Assembly: GCA_030016455.1 (NCBI GenBank)
Contig: JASEJH010000121.1
Span: 1 to 5,534, forward strand
DNA: 5,534 bases
Source: Thermoanaerobacteraceae bacterium
GTDB taxonomy: Bacteria; Bacillota; Desulfotomaculia; Desulfotomaculales; Ammonificaceae
Direction of reading: 5' to 3'
Part shown: positions 5,430-5,534 of the stretch, in pieces
Layout: every line of letters starts with the position of its first letter
Numbering within the stretch: the stretch's first letter is position 1
The notes under the pieces: generated by a model
The model's database searches: none
Told to the model about the DNA's origin: nothing
Seen by the model: the letters and a program-made list of their open reading frames with translations, nothing else
Translations under genes and position numbers: made by a program

Positions 5430-5534
5430 CCCTGAACACCCCCTCCCCGAAATCCAGGTCTTGCGTTGGAGACCGCTGCAAAACTTCGCCTGCCCGGCAC
5501 TCAACTCTGTGGTACAACCTGCGCTTAAGCAAAT
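5430..5534. other. Upstream edge of the redox operon; start and promoter unresolved
   Basis: The FdnG-like frame stays open from 5429 through TTG 5504 to the window edge at 5534, encoding a cysteine-containing stretch that resembles nothing I know. A second minus-strand frame is open from the edge to a TGA at 5370-5368. No convincing promoter is seen. Whether an upstream gene, possibly a complete catalytic subunit, reaches into this stretch cannot be decided from the window. Confidence 0.4.
5439..5448 (-). promoter_or_regulatory. Ribosome binding site supporting the TTG start at 5429
   Basis: GGGGAGGGGG on the minus strand lies 9 nt upstream of TTG 5429, which opens M-K-K-I-S-R-R-D-F-L-K, the usual spacing of a Tat signal. 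The GGAGG core itself is 12 nt away, slightly long. TTG 5504 has no comparable site in front. Confidence 0.55.

Noticed and set aside
5429..5504. TTG at 5504 as the start of the FdnG-like protein
   Set aside because: It would put 25 extra residues with no ribosome binding site in front of the Tat motif; TTG 5429 fits better, though the frame is open at the edge.
5368..5532. Second minus-strand frame open from the right edge to TGA 5370-5368, as the end of an upstream gene
   Set aside because: It would overlap the FdnG-like gene by about 60 bases and shows no recognisable motif; it cannot be judged without more sequence.
1..5534. tRNA, rRNA, CRISPR, insertion sequence or attachment sites
   Set aside because: I saw no tRNA-like cloverleaf, spaced repeats, transposase frame or paired long repeats in the window.

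Overview
The window reads as a piece of chromosome from a GC-rich, anaerobic, endospore-forming Firmicute, of the kind found among Desulfotomaculum/Pelotomaculum/Ammonifex-like clostridia. This rests on an unmistakable SpoVS protein, a sigma-H-type promoter in front of it, strong AGGAGG-type ribosome binding sites, frequent TTG/GTG starts, and a membrane-bound redox operon related to formate dehydrogenase-N and hydrogenase-2. The species cannot be named from the sequence alone. Every convincing gene is on the minus strand, so the window is best read from right to left.

Right part (5534 to about 1931): a three-gene redox operon. First comes a short, Tat-motif-bearing relative of the formate dehydrogenase-N catalytic subunit (FdnG/FdoG). 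Then comes a four-cluster ferredoxin subunit of the FdnH/HybA type with a C-terminal membrane anchor. Last is a ten-helix NrfD/HybB-type quinone-reactive membrane subunit. A clear intrinsic terminator follows. The first protein is the surprise: it keeps the [4Fe-4S] module and two recognisable blocks of the large subunit. It lacks most of the cofactor-binding core, the selenocysteine/cysteine and its histidine partner, the Lys after the last cluster cysteine, and the C-terminal cap. The frame is nevertheless open over 443 codons, and the gene sits in a normal operon with intact partners. No complete catalytic subunit lies in the window; one could lie beyond the right edge.

Middle (1718-2017): a 300-base non-coding stretch. 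It holds the operon's terminator, a sigma-H promoter matching the consensus at both elements with 11-base spacing, and a leader of roughly 110 nt with competing base pairings around the spoVS ribosome binding site.

Left part (1717 to 1): spoVS, an M19 dipeptidase, and the N-terminal part of a PHP-domain phosphoesterase cut by the window edge. They run in the same direction with gaps of 50 and 30 bases and may be cotranscribed. A terminator-like hairpin that overlaps the dipeptidase ribosome binding site may uncouple the dipeptidase from spoVS. Nothing in the sequence links the metabolic operon functionally to the sporulation cluster; the terminator and separate promoter argue that they are independent units.
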